IMG/VR virus record: IMGVR_UViG_3300020154_000014
Coordinates: 1 to 27,003 of that record
Reading direction: 5' to 3' (one strand)
DNA from: a virus
DNA: 27,003 bases
Notes under the pieces: generated by a model
The model's database searches: none
Told to the model about the DNA's origin: nothing
Seen by the model: only the letters and a program-made list of their open reading frames with translations
Position numbers and translations under genes: made by a program
Shown: piece after piece, positions 5,429 to 11,350 of the stretch
Numbering within the stretch: position 1 is the first letter of the stretch
Layout of the letters: each line of letters opens with the position of its first letter

Positions 5429-5667
5429 GTTTAAATAAAGAACAACTGGAAAAGTTGGTGGAGGATGCCTTATTTGGGCAACCTCCTTCTACCCAAGCTA
5501 TAGTAATGTGGACAGGTCATGGTGGTTGTAAAGACTATGTGAAAGCATTCTACGAACTAATCAATCCAAATAAACCTTATACGTGGAGGAAGATGAGACA
5601 TACGTATAACTTTCTTGTTGCAACTGGTAGTATTAAAAGAGTAGGTAGAGGATATAAAATATCATAA
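5425..5667 (+). CDS. Small winged-helix-like protein (80 aa)
   Basis: An 80-residue protein: an N-terminal helix (KEQLEKLVEDALFG), a GHGGCKDYVKAFYELI segment, then a helix (YTWRKMRHTYNFLVATG) followed by SIKRVGRGYKIS. The last part looks like a recognition helix plus a two-strand wing, as in small winged-helix domains, with a basic tip (KRVGRGYK). DNA binding is plausible. It is coupled to the J-domain gene by an ATGA overlap. No named family was recognised. Confidence 0.6.
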   Translation: MSLNKEQLEKLVEDALFGQPPSTQAIVMWTGHGGCKDYVKAFYELINPNKPYTWRKMRHTYNFLVATGSIKRVGRGYKIS

Positions 5668-5668
5668 T

Positions 5669-5929
5669 ATGAGAGCAATACATTTTGCTGAGGCTAATAA
5701 GACTTATGGTAAACCACAAGGTTGGACAGATGAGCAATGTTATGAAATATCAGCGTATGAAGGAGTAACAGAAGATGGCTTTCCAATTATTATAACCGTA
5801 TGGCAACCTAATAAGGAAGATATAGAAGCAATTAATGCTGGACGACCTGTTATATTAAGAATGATAAGTCATGGATTGCCTCCACATAGTTTATATACCA
5901 CTAACGAAAACGGAGAACCAAATGAGTAA
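5669..5929 (+). CDS. Conserved small phage protein (86 aa)
   Basis: The product has the order I associate with a widespread small phage family: an N-terminal strand with GW, a central IITVWQPNKEDIEAINAG segment (a W-x-P followed by a helix ending in NAGRPV), a strand VILRMISHG, then LPPHSLYTT near the end. Known relatives show SWKPTPEELAALNAG, a strand and HPPV in the same order. Their role is unknown; they are often encoded among morphogenesis or accessory genes. Assignment is by pattern only. Confidence 0.65.
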   Translation: MRAIHFAEANKTYGKPQGWTDEQCYEISAYEGVTEDGFPIIITVWQPNKEDIEAINAGRPVILRMISHGLPPHSLYTTNENGEPNE

Positions 5930-6182
5930 GAATAGTATTATAGATCAGCATTATGATAATCATGATTTTAATCTTAGACCACAACACTTTGTAATAAGTG
6001 TAGATGGTTATACTTTTAATAATGAGAAACAATTACCATTTGAATCTAGTTGGTATGCTGATAAAGTGGAAGAGTGTAGACAAAAATATCACAATGAAGC
6101 TATTGAAGGTATACTTGTTGGTAAACGTATACAAGTAAATAATACGAAGAAGTTCTATTTTAATGGAATACAAAATATATAA
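5922..6182 (+). CDS. Hypothetical protein (86 aa)
   Basis: The frame is open from 5871, but the ATG at 5922 (MSKNSIIDQHYDNHDFNL) is preferred: it overlaps the upstream stop by 8 bases instead of about 60. The protein has a strand (HFVISVDGYTF), a helix (WYADKVEECRQKYHNEA) and a basic C-terminal beta hairpin (VGKRIQVNNTKKFYF). I recognise no family. Confidence 0.55.
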   Translation: MSKNSIIDQHYDNHDFNLRPQHFVISVDGYTFNNEKQLPFESSWYADKVEECRQKYHNEAIEGILVGKRIQVNNTKKFYFNGIQNI

Positions 6183-6185
6183 GTA

Positions 6186-6554
6186 ATGGCAAATATTATC
6201 ACCAAAGACAAATCAACAAGAGAAGCAGTAGATCGTCACATGATGAACTCTGTCGAGTATAGTAATCCTAATCTAAGGAAAGATATTAAAGCTAAGTTTC
6301 CTACTCCTAATCAAGCTGATGAGCAGAGAGCTGTTAACATGAAGGATTTAGAAAAGTTACTTAAAGAGCATTCAACAGTTACTAGAGTTGTATTTGGTGG
6401 TTGGAGAGTAGATGAGTATTTTAAGGGGTTCTTTACTTATAGTCCTGCTGGTCTTCTATTTGACAAGAACGAAGTAAGAGTAGAATTTAGTAATGGTAGT
6501 GAATGTTTAAATAAGCTAAACCAAGTAGTTAATGACTATCCAAGACATATTTAA
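6186..6554 (+). CDS. Hypothetical protein (122 aa)
   Basis: An unassigned soluble 122-residue protein. The first 50 residues are charged, with the segment KAKFPTPNQADEQRAVNMKD. A helix (LEKLLKEHSTVTRVV) and a beta region rich in Phe and Gly follow (FGGWRVDEYFKGFFTYSPAG), then a C-terminal helix. It overlaps the next gene by 23 bases. It has no membrane segment. Confidence 0.55.
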   Translation: MANIITKDKSTREAVDRHMMNSVEYSNPNLRKDIKAKFPTPNQADEQRAVNMKDLEKLLKEHSTVTRVVFGGWRVDEYFKGFFTYSPAGLLFDKNEVRVEFSNGSECLNKLNQVVNDYPRHI

Positions 6555-6816
6555 GAAGTATAAACCGAAAGAGGAGTTTTCTATCTATGCTTTTCAATCA
6601 AAGCATACACAAAAGTACATTGCTTGTATATTTAAGAAGATAGCGGTTAATCGGTTTGCGAAGGAGTTTTGCGATGGATCAATCAAGAATATAAATGAAG
6701 TTCACATAGAAAAATATCTAAATGAGCTAAAACCTTACATAGAGGAAAGAAAGGAAATGCCCTCAGATGTAGCTAAATTCCCACGTACACCAGCGGAAGC
6801 GTATCAAAAAGAGTAA
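6532..6816 (+). CDS. Hypothetical protein with terminase-like C-terminal motif (94 aa)
   Basis: A 94-residue basic protein starting MTIQDIFKKYKPKEEF. Its last residues, DVAKFPRTPAEAYQKE, closely match the DRRMAEFPRTPTEALIR segment at residues 366-382 of the large terminase in this window. In terminases of this kind the segment lies between the ATPase and nuclease domains. The rest of the small protein shows no ATPase or nuclease motif, so it is not simply a truncated terminase. The shared motif may be a docking peptide, a remnant of a duplication, or chance. Confidence 0.55.
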   Translation: MTIQDIFKKYKPKEEFSIYAFQSKHTQKYIACIFKKIAVNRFAKEFCDGSIKNINEVHIEKYLNELKPYIEERKEMPSDVAKFPRTPAEAYQKE

Positions 6817-6905
6817 ATATATAGGCTAATAGTACACTACTATTGACTTGTATAGTTGATTTTTGCCCTTCTGTAGTATATATTTATACCTTAACCAATA
6901 CCTGA
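6817..6905 (+). promoter_or_regulatory. Candidate promoter region with inverted repeat
   Basis: This is an 89-base gap before the gene at 6906. It contains a 6-base inverted repeat with 5-base spacer (6828-6833 and 6839-6844) and, 14 bases on, GATTTTTGC (6858-6866), which fits ANNTTTGC of the Bacteroidota -7 element. No good -33 TTTG is visible at the expected distance, so the promoter call is weak. An AT-rich leader follows. Confidence 0.35.
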
Positions 6906-7559
6906 ATGTCAGAACAATTGACCGAAAGTTCTATTGATCCTATGGATCAGAAAACAGCAGAAGAAGATGCTGCATTTGATGCGCATGTAGAATCAAAAGA
7001 AGAAGAATTTGTACCCACCAAAGAGGATGAAATCTTCATCAATACGAAAGCGAAAGAGTACCGGATACAAGGTAGCTCAGATGAAGAGTCAATTAGATTA
7101 GCAACAGAAGATTGTAAGAAGTTAAAGGTAGCAGAAGCTAATGCTACTGATGCACTATGGAATGAAGTGACTAAGAAGATCAATTTAGCTGATTTTCTTG
7201 ACGATCAGATTAGACGTGCATTAGGAGCATATAAGTCTGAATACATGAAGAAGTATCCAGATTTTACCTTAGACTTTAAACTCCGTATGTGGAATGAAAA
7301 GGGTGCGGGAGGTAGATTAATAGCAGCGGCAAATTTAGAACTTAGTTTTGCGCTTAATGGTAACTGGAAAGTGTGGATGAATAAACGAATTAAGTTCACA
7401 CACATAAGAGAAATTAATAAAGCTCATGAGTGGAAATTAGCTTTATATGAAGCTATGATGAAAGATCTTATAGGTTGGGGAGCTACATATTGCTTGCATA
7501 TTGACGCAGTTAAAACCCAAAATATAAAAGCTCATGAACAACCTGACGCCACTAAATGA
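6906..7559 (+). CDS. Hypothetical protein with acidic N-terminus (217 aa)
   Basis: The first 45 residues are very acidic and low in hydrophobics, probably disordered. Residues 45-110 are helical (KAKEYRIQGSSDEESIRLA and onward). Residues 115-165 look like beta structure (PDFTLDFKLRMWNEKG, then AAANLELSFALNGNWKVWM). The remainder is helical again. No enzyme motif was found. It is preceded by an 89-base gap and shares a short CCTGAATG start context with the portal gene. It may be a structural or DNA-associated protein, but I do not recognise a family. Confidence 0.6.
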   Translation: MSEQLTESSIDPMDQKTAEEDAAFDAHVESKEEEFVPTKEDEIFINTKAKEYRIQGSSDEESIRLATEDCKKLKVAEANATDALWNEVTKKINLADFLDDQIRRALGAYKSEYMKKYPDFTLDFKLRMWNEKGAGGRLIAAANLELSFALNGNWKVWMNKRIKFTHIREINKAHEWKLALYEAMMKDLIGWGATYCLHIDAVKTQNIKAHEQPDATK

Positions 7560-7758
7560 TCGAAGGTACATTGTAGGATATGAACTATCCGAAGTAACAT
7601 CAAGAGTAGTTGTATTTGTTGTAGATAAGTGGGCACATAAAATTATCTACAAATCAATAGTAAAAGAGCGCCAAAAAGCTTATCCCTCTATTCAGAGGAT
7701 TTATGGAAAAGATCACTGCATACCACCAAAACCAATACCGTTAGCACTTTTTGAGTAA
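7534..7758 (+). CDS. Hypothetical protein (74 aa)
   Basis: A basic 74-residue protein starting 26 bases inside the end of the upstream gene. It has alternating hydrophobics in the first half (YIVGYELSEVTSRVVVFVVD) suggesting two or three beta strands, then a basic helix and a Pro-rich tail (CIPPKPIPLALFE). It is the last gene before a strong terminator. I recognise no family. Confidence 0.55.
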   Translation: MNNLTPLNDRRYIVGYELSEVTSRVVVFVVDKWAHKIIYKSIVKERQKAYPSIQRIYGKDHCIPPKPIPLALFE

Positions 7759-7762
7759 AGAT

Positions 7763-7824
7763 ATTACCTGTCCCAAGGTAATTTTGATGATGAGAGGGAG
7801 TTGGAGAGATCCAACTCCTTTTTT
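7763..7824 (+). terminator. Tandem hairpins ending the accessory operon
   Basis: The main element is a perfect 9-bp stem (7797-7805 with 7810-7818) with a GAGA loop followed by six Ts (7819-7824), a textbook intrinsic terminator. Upstream is a second hairpin (7763-7769 with 7776-7782, loop GTCCCA) followed by TTT. The pair follows the stop at 7758 and separates the accessory genes from the packaging module. Confidence 0.9.
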
Positions 7825-7841
7825 ATTTAAAATCTTTCCGC

Positions 7842-7850
7842 GATATTTGC
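7842..7850 (+). promoter_or_regulatory. Promoter -7-like element before the packaging module
   Basis: GATATTTGC lies right after the terminator and four bases before the ATG at 7855. It matches ANNTTTGC of the Bacteroidota -7 box and the GATTTTTGC before 6906. If used, transcription would start at or near the ATG, giving a leaderless or nearly leaderless mRNA. No clear -33 box was seen. Confidence 0.35.
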
Positions 7851-7854
7851 TACT

Positions 7855-8049
7855 ATGGCTATCAGAACAAAAGTAGTAGAATTGTTTGATGAGTTTACTC
7901 AAGTATTAGAGTATATGGATTCAGCAAGGAAAGTATATGAAGTTCTGGATAGAACCTGTACCATCGATTATTGTTTTGTATTAGATGATGGAGAACTTAA
8001 GTATAAAGTAATAACAGAAGGTAATGACAGACTTAAAAACAAAAAGTAA
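7855..8049 (+). CDS. Hypothetical protein (64 aa)
   Basis: A small 64-residue protein, first gene after the terminator. It has an N-terminal helix (KVVELFDEFTQVLEYMDSARKVYEVLD) and a beta part (TIDYCFVLDDGELKYKVI). No family was recognised. It overlaps the IHF-like gene by 26 bases and is probably transcribed with the packaging module. Confidence 0.55.
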   Translation: MAIRTKVVELFDEFTQVLEYMDSARKVYEVLDRTCTIDYCFVLDDGELKYKVITEGNDRLKNKK

Positions 8050-8293
8050 GGTTGATTATAAGAAACTAAACGAGAGCAAAAGATTTTGTAATCAAGATCT
8101 TATAGTAGAAGTAGCAGAAAAGCTTGGAGTATCTGAACAACTTGTAAAAGAAATAGCGGAAGCGCAAGCTAAGTTAGCTGCTAAGACAATAAAGAGTGGT
8201 ACTTTACAAACTATTATACTACCTTACTTAGGAAAGCTTAAAGTAAATCCCTATCAAGTACAAAAGATGATGGGGAACTCAATGAAGAATTGA
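8024..8293 (+). CDS. IHF/HU-like DNA-binding protein (89 aa)
   Basis: Residues 20-60 match the helical base of the HU/IHF fold: KRFCNQDLIVEVAEKLGVSE, then QLVKEIAEAQAKLAAKTIKSG, followed by a strand LQTIILPYLGKLKVNP. Cellular HU has a F...RKGRNPKTGE DNA-bending arm after this point; here the sequence continues KVNPYQVQKMM and stops, so the arm is reduced or altered. IHF-like small proteins are a conserved gene of crAss-like phages next to the packaging genes. It may bend or condense phage DNA for packaging. The family call is good; the effect of the missing arm is inferred. Confidence 0.75.
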   Translation: MTDLKTKSKVDYKKLNESKRFCNQDLIVEVAEKLGVSEQLVKEIAEAQAKLAAKTIKSGTLQTIILPYLGKLKVNPYQVQKMMGNSMKN

Positions 8294-8296
8294 TAT

Positions 8297-8995
8297 ATGC
8301 AGTTATTTATATTAGGAGAAGATTTCTTAGTCGAACTTGATAAGGAATGGATAAGCACAATAAAGGAATTCAAGGCACTCTTAGTAAGAGACAAAGGCAG
8401 CAAAGGTGATACGCAGGCTCGCAAAAAGTTACAGGCGCAGAAAGAGTTTACTTTTATTTATCATTATTGTGACTATCGTTCTAAGTTTATTAATTATTCA
8501 GAAAGAGATCGTCTCAAACATGCACTAAAGAATGCTGAACTAGCAGAAGATATCGATATTAATAAAGACCCTGAATTACTTGCCGCAATAGAGTGTTACC
8601 TCGCTCTACAAACTACTCCCGCCTTACGCTTAATTAAGTCTTTAAAAGAGGGAATGCATACTGGTCACAGAGTTGTTGATCGTATCATTGCTTATTTAAA
8701 TAAGAAGCTTGATGATATAGAAGCTAATGAGGATTCACTAGAAGAGAAAGTCAAAGAAGTTAATGGTAAGAAGTTTTTAATTGATCCTATTAAAGAGATT
8801 GAAGAGAAGCTATCTGTTATTATGGATATATCGGGTAAACTTCCTAAGACACTTAAATCGATAGATGAACTTGAGGAGGAAGTTACTAAAGAACTTGCAG
8901 AGTTGCCTAATCTTAAAGGTAAAGCAATGAAGGGAGATAGGGAAGATCCTAATAAATCATTTAACCCCGCTAATCTGAATCCGTTCGGAAGGTGA
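8297..8995 (+). CDS. Conserved-type protein upstream of terminase (232 aa)
   Basis: A helical, charged 232-residue protein. Residues 1-110 contain basic helices (ARKKLQAQKEFTFIYHYCDY). Residues 140-210 are coiled-coil-like with acidic and basic repeats (DDIEANEDSLEEKVKEV; DELEEEVTKELAELPNL). The C-terminus is short and polar (NPANLNPFGR). It lies between the IHF-like gene and the terminase, where many tailed phages encode the small terminase subunit, and its helical, oligomer-like character fits that role. No helix-turn-helix is obvious, so the small-terminase idea is only a hypothesis. The stop overlaps the next start. Confidence 0.6.
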   Translation: MQLFILGEDFLVELDKEWISTIKEFKALLVRDKGSKGDTQARKKLQAQKEFTFIYHYCDYRSKFINYSERDRLKHALKNAELAEDIDINKDPELLAAIECYLALQTTPALRLIKSLKEGMHTGHRVVDRIIAYLNKKLDDIEANEDSLEEKVKEVNGKKFLIDPIKEIEEKLSVIMDISGKLPKTLKSIDELEEEVTKELAELPNLKGKAMKGDREDPNKSFNPANLNPFGR

Positions 8996-9252
8996 TATAC
9001 AAACTAACCATAGTGGACGATGATGAAAAACTACTAAATAAAGGAGATGCAATAATTATCTTCAACCCTGATCTAGGTTATGAACAACTTATTCTAGTAT
9101 GTCCGGGTTGTGGTAAAACAAGTGCATCAGCAGGAAAACATAGATATAATAGAGATACTATGAGTTATACACCATCAATAGTCCATGATTCTAAACTTGG
9201 TGGGTGTGGATGGCATGGGTACTTAACTAATGGTGTATTTAAACCGTGTTAG
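8992..9252 (+). CDS. DUF6527-like zinc-binding protein (86 aa)
   Basis: The product starts with GTG at 8992, overlapping the previous TGA, with GGAAGG just before it. C37-P-G-C40 and GGC72-GWH75 frame a PSIVHD segment at 61-66, with a last Cys at 86. The order CPxC, PSI and CGWHGYLTNGVF resembles the small DUF6527 proteins, which have CPCG, a PSL/PSI motif and a final CGSHFFIxxG. C37, C40, C72 and H75 are the likely zinc ligands. Function of the family is unknown. In this phage it sits directly before the large terminase with no gap, so it may serve in DNA packaging. Confidence 0.6.
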   Translation: MIYKLTIVDDDEKLLNKGDAIIIFNPDLGYEQLILVCPGCGKTSASAGKHRYNRDTMSYTPSIVHDSKLGGCGWHGYLTNGVFKPC

Positions 9253-11340
9253 ATGGGGCATTTTGTAAATACACAATATTTTAGAGAGGCAGCTATTCAC
9301 TTTGAAAAGCATGGAAGATATACTCTTGCTCCTAAAGGAACAAAAGAATGGTGGGAGTATTGGGAAGAACAGGAGAGGAGATGCTTATACGGGTATGCGG
9401 TAGGGGATATGCGTATTACTGGAAGGCATTACTTCTATCTCAACTTTTCTCGTATACAACGTACAATTGGTAAGGGAAAGACAGAGTATAAAGTGGAAAT
9501 GTTTCCTGCCTTTTGGGAAATAGATTATAACTGGTTCTGGTATAAAGAGATTGCATGGTGGGGGTGTACACCTGAACAACTTGAATCACTTAACTTATGG
9601 AAGAACCCAACATATATAGGTGGCGGTCGTCACCTTTCCTGTTTAAAGACACGTCGTGGTGGTTTCTCATTTAAAGAAGCCGTTGATGGAGTTTACAATT
9701 ACAATTTCTTTCCTAAGTCTAAGAGCTATTATCTTGCTGATAAGGAGGATTATCTTATTGTAGATGGTATTCTTAATAAGGTTCAACCTAATTTAGATTG
9801 GCTTAATAAGCACACTGATGGGTTCTGGTTAAAGAACCGCATGAAGCATAATACGCTCATGCATCAGAAAGCTAGTTATATAGATAATAATGATAAACTT
9901 GAAAAGGGATTTGAAAGTGAGATCATTGGAGTAACGATAGCAGGTGATCCTAATAAAGCTCGTGGTAAGGATGGTATGAAGATTACCTGTGAAGAAGCAG
10001 GAAGTTTTAAAAACTTAAAGCAAACCTTGGGTATTATAGTACCATCTGTACGTGCTGGCTCATCTATTACTGGACAGATAAGTGTATTTGGTACTGGTGG
10101 AGAAGAAGGACAAGATATAGAAGGTCTTGATGAGATATTCAATGATCCTGCTACCTATGACATGTTACCCTTTGAGAATGATTGGGAGGACGGATTTGAA
10201 GCTACGGAATGTGGTGTATTCATACCATGTTACATGGCAAATCCTACCTTTATGGATGAGGATGGTAATATAGATAAGGAATCTGCTATCGCTGATGACG
10301 ATGCTGAACGTGAGAAACGTAAGAAGGCTAAGGATACAAAGGCACTTGATCGTAGAATGGCAGAATTTCCTCGGACACCTACGGAAGCTTTGATCCGTGT
10401 TAATGTTAATAACTTCCCTGTTGCTGAAGCTAAATATCAGAAACAACGTGTAATGCGTGATCCTGATATACAAGCTATGTTAAAGCATGGAAGCTTTGAA
10501 CGTACTGTTGATGGATTAGTATTTATACCTAAATCCAGAGATGTAGCAAAACCAGTTGATTATTATCCTCATAGAAAAGAACATCATATTGAAGGTTGTA
10601 CTACCATAGTTAAAGAACCAGAGAGAGATGAGAATGGTAAAATACCTGATAATCTCTATGTAATTAACGTTGACCCTTATTATGACGATGAAGCAGAAGA
10701 TGTAACTTCTCTTGGTATAGCTTATGTAACTAAGAGACAGTTTAATTTTACTCCTACTCATGCAATGGATACTGCATGGTTTGCAGGTAGACCAAGATTG
10801 CTTTCAGATTTTCATGAGGCTATAGTACGACTTGCAGAGTATTACAATGCTAAGATACAATCAGAGATTGCGGGTGGTGGTAAAGGATTATATGATTACT
10901 GTCGAAGAATGAAAAAGCTTCATTTACTTGATTTTGAAGCTACAGAGATTAAGAATAAGGAGGTTAAGGGTGGAGAGAAGAATAGAGCAGTATTCATGAC
11001 TATGAGTACTGACGATAAACGACTTGGCTTGACTTATTATCAGGACTATCTTAAAGAACCTGTTTGCATTGATCCTAAGACAGGAAATGAGCTTCTAAAC
11101 ATTCATTTTGTCTATGACTTGGGATTGTTAGATGAGATCATTAAATTCAACCCGTTAAAGAACGCTGATAGGATTTCAGCACAGATCGTTAAGCAATTCA
11201 CGTTAAAAGAAAAAAGTCACCTAGAAGTCCAGAAGAAAAAGAAGAAGAAAAACAGATTAGTTGACCGGAATCTGTATGGGGATGATGGAGGTAGTGGGTG
11301 GTCAAAAGTAAGAGTTGTTGACGGAGAAATGATTATATAA
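9253..11340 (+). CDS. terL: Terminase large subunit (TerL), 695 aa
   Basis: This is the packaging motor: an ATPase that pumps DNA into the capsid and a nuclease that cuts the concatemer. A Walker-A-like loop with an atypical KTRRGGFSFK sequence lies at 132-141. The Walker B segment is MKITCEEAG at 242-250, followed by a coupling-type segment ISVFGTGGEEG at 276-286. An EFPRTPTEA linker lies at 371-379. The RNase-H-like nuclease shows acidic residues in INVDPYYDDE (D474), QSEIAGGG (E538) and KNADRISA (D639). Length and motif order match crAss-like phage large terminases. A run of six lysines (661-666) near the C-terminus is a likely basic DNA- or portal-contact tail. The ATG follows the previous stop with no spacer. 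The portal gene follows ten bases downstream. Confidence 0.92.
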   Translation: MGHFVNTQYFREAAIHFEKHGRYTLAPKGTKEWWEYWEEQERRCLYGYAVGDMRITGRHYFYLNFSRIQRTIGKGKTEYKVEMFPAFWEIDYNWFWYKEIAWWGCTPEQLESLNLWKNPTYIGGGRHLSCLKTRRGGFSFKEAVDGVYNYNFFPKSKSYYLADKEDYLIVDGILNKVQPNLDWLNKHTDGFWLKNRMKHNTLMHQKASYIDNNDKLEKGFESEIIGVTIAGDPNKARGKDGMKITCEEAGSFKNLKQTLGIIVPSVRAGSSITGQISVFGTGGEEGQDIEGLDEIFNDPATYDMLPFENDWEDGFEATECGVFIPCYMANPTFMDEDGNIDKESAIADDDAEREKRKKAKDTKALDRRMAEFPRTPTEALIRVNVNNFPVAEAKYQKQRVMRDPDIQAMLKHGSFERTVDGLVFIPKSRDVAKPVDYYPHRKEHHIEGCTTIVKEPERDENGKIPDNLYVINVDPYYDDEAEDVTSLGIAYVTKRQFNFTPTHAMDTAWFAGRPRLLSDFHEAIVRLAEYYNAKIQSEIAGGGKGLYDYCRRMKKLHLLDFEATEIKNKEVKGGEKNRAVFMTMSTDDKRLGLTYYQDYLKEPVCIDPKTGNELLNIHFVYDLGLLDEIIKFNPLKNADRISAQIVKQFTLKEKSHLEVQKKKKKKNRLVDRNLYGDDGGSGWSKVRVVDGEMII

Positions 11341-11350
11341 TTATACCTGA

